Source of the DNA: DATMNR01 sp963702765
GTDB taxonomy: Bacteria > Chloroflexota > Ktedonobacteria > Ktedonobacterales > Ktedonobacteraceae
Direction of reading: 5' to 3'
Assembly: GCA_963702765.1 (NCBI GenBank)
Contig: CAVPEB010000063.1
Coordinates: 9,861-73,860 of the forward strand
DNA length: 64,000 nt
The notes below the pieces were generated by a model. It did no database searches and was not told the origin of the DNA. It was given only the letters and a program-made list of their open reading frames with translations. Position numbers and translations under genes: made by a program. Within the stretch, counting starts at the first letter, position 1. Each line of letters opens with the position of its first letter. Shown piece after piece: positions 62,637 through 64,000 of this stretch.

Positions 62637-63891
62637 CTATGAAGTTGTTTCTTTCAGAATGTACCGATCAACATGTCCTAAAGGAGTCAAGCAGAACACG
62701 AGGGAAATCCCAAAGATCAACAACCCAATCGCTGCATAGACCAGAGCAACTTGTTGTGTCCGCTCTATGATAAGACCACCAAGCAAGGCTCCTATTGACC
62801 CGGTTGACCAGGTCAAGACTCGGATCACGGTTATGACACGGCCAAAAAGCTGATTGGGAACTACAGTCTGAACGAGACTGTAGGTACTGATAATGAAGAG
62901 CACATCTGCTCCGCTACGCATTGCCCATAACAAAAGCAGAAGCCAGTACCAGTGCGATACGGCTGTCAGAGCCGTGAATGCCCCCTCCATCATGAGCGCT
63001 CCAAGAGCAAGCGTCCCCAGAGACCAGTGCTTGCGGAATCGCCCTGCCGCTAATGAGAAGAGCACTGTCCCAAGACCTCCACATGCATACAGCAACCCGA
63101 CCTGTGCATCGCTGGCGGCAAAACATTGTTTGGCGAAGAGCACAAGTTGTACACTCGCAGTAGGTAAGATGAAATTGACCAGCAGAAGCAGTAGAGTGAT
63201 CCAGGACAGAATTTGATGCTTCAACACATAGCGCAAGCCTTCTATAATGTCCTGGCGCAAACTCGTCGGCGCCTGCTTTCCAGCAGTGGCGATATTAAAA
63301 CTCGTGTTGATAAGCAAAAGGGAAATGGCGGATATGAGGAAAGAGATAGGCATCAATCAGCAGCAACATTGGGAGTGAGGCCACGATGATGAACAACCCT
63401 CCCAGCAACGGGCCGCAGACCTTCGCTATTGAGTAGCCTGCTTGTACCTGCCCATTGGCCTTCACCAGGTCTTCCTGAGAAACCAGGCTAGGGATCGCAG
63501 AAAAATTCGCCGCATCAAAGCAGATCGTGAGGGCGGAATTGAGAAACGCTACGGCATAAATCCACCAGACTGAGAGAAGCCCTAGAACAGAAGCAAGCGG
63601 GATGGACGCTATCACAAGTGCTCTGGCCAGATCTGTCAACACCATCAAGCGCTTGCGATTCACGCGATCAACCCAGGCACCAATGACCAGACCAAAGAAG
63701 AGGTAAGGAAGGACAGTGACCATAACTGTCAAAGCGAGATTCAGAGAAGAACCGGTGAGGTTGAAAATTAACAACGGCAAAGCAAAGCTGGTAAATGAAC
63801 TTCCCAGAGTCGAGATAGTTTGTCCCGTCCAGAATTTCCAGAAGTCGTTTCGAGTACGTGAATTGATGTCAGTGGAGGGACGAATGGACAT
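62637..63891 (-). CDS. MFS transporter, interrupted by a frameshift
   Basis: Two frames joined near 63345 give about 418 residues with about twelve helices. GGAGAG lies before ATG 63891 (MSIRPSTDINSRTRNDF), chosen over the earlier frame opening. Conserved loop: GAWVDRVNRKRLMVLTDLAR (the MFS motif A-like loop). The second frame starts SFLISAISLLLINTSF and ends LTPLGHVDRYILKE. One extra T in GCCTATCTC causes the shift. The family resembles enterobactin- or macrolide-type exporters (MefA-like). The 63892-64000 end shows no gene. Confidence 0.85.
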
Positions 63892-64000
63892 GAATCTCTC
63901 TCCATCTTGCAAAACTCTAACTTTTCTGTAGGGTTCTTTTCTAATGAGCATATGCTACTTTCAGCATAGTTAACAAGACGATTCCAATGCTTGTAGCATA

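Noticed and set aside
9029..63891. Programmed +1 ribosomal frameshifting as the cause of the many broken genes
   Set aside because: The sites share no slippery motif, stop codon or stimulatory structure, and one gene would need three shifts.

Overview
The window reads as a chromosomal segment of a bacterium of the Chloroflexota, most likely class Ktedonobacteria. This is inferred from gene content: several ECF sigma factors, soluble Ser/Thr kinase-FHA proteins, many small zinc-ribbon proteins, an archaeal-type AspRS, Alm-type cytochrome oxidase with a fused cytochrome c domain, and a mosaic of intergenic repeats. No rRNA, tRNA or CRISPR array was seen. GC content looks near 48-50 %, with GC-richer islands around the CHAT gene (20.8-25.8 kb), the transposon (34.3-35.8 kb) and the efflux ABC/Ro region (54.5-61.7 kb).

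Layout. 0-2.4 kb: tail of a molybdopterin oxidoreductase and an ECF sigma/membrane anti-sigma pair. 2.7-7.3 kb: minus-strand sdhCDAB succinate dehydrogenase operon ending in an alpha/beta hydrolase. 7.5-9.5 kb: second ECF sigma factor followed by a Rieske protein with an anti-sigma-like N-terminus. 9.5-12.2 kb: rsgA and a kinase-FHA gene. 12.6-15.9 kb: tight amidase / tRNA-guanine-transglycosylase-like / Rmt-type 16S methyltransferase operon. 16.4-20.6 kb: methyltransferase, DUF4258/YgiT toxin-antitoxin-like pair, ABC-F protein, def. 20.8-25.8 kb: a CHAT-protease/NB-ARC/TPR protein with an unknown partner gene. 26.2-32.3 kb: tilS, gpsA, mazG, rpmA-rplU. 32.9-34.1 kb: CarH/LitR-like B12 photoreceptor regulator, then an IS4-like transposon. 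36-41.5 kb: CoA-transferase, dnaN, recF, a DUF4129 membrane protein. 41.7-47.8 kb: META protein, third ECF sigma factor, T-box-controlled aspS, a kinase-receiver-winged-helix fusion. 47.9-51.7 kb: ctaCDFE cytochrome oxidase. 52.2-57.3 kb: second ABC-F protein, a decayed reductase/TetR locus, MarR and a DrrAB-type exporter. 57.7-61.7 kb: a Ro60-like protein with a divergent candidate Y RNA, then an M20 peptidase. 61.8-64 kb: small membrane proteins and an MFS transporter.

The most interesting systems are: (i) the Ro60-like gene facing a candidate Y RNA with its own promoter; (ii) the CHAT-NB-ARC-TPR gene with an unknown neighbour, a possible regulated protease and substrate pair; (iii) the B12 regulator and an unlinked ECF sigma gene 9 kb away, which share 11-bp direct-repeat operator candidates, suggesting a light-responsive LitR/LitS-type circuit; (iv) a histidine kinase fused to a receiver that lacks its phospho-acceptor Asp.

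Caveat: at least ten single-nucleotide frameshifts interrupt otherwise well conserved genes (tilS, ctaD, tgt, an ABC-F gene, an MFS gene and others), nearly all of them one-base insertions. The pattern suggests assembly error rather than real pseudogenes, so those genes are annotated as full-length but interrupted.
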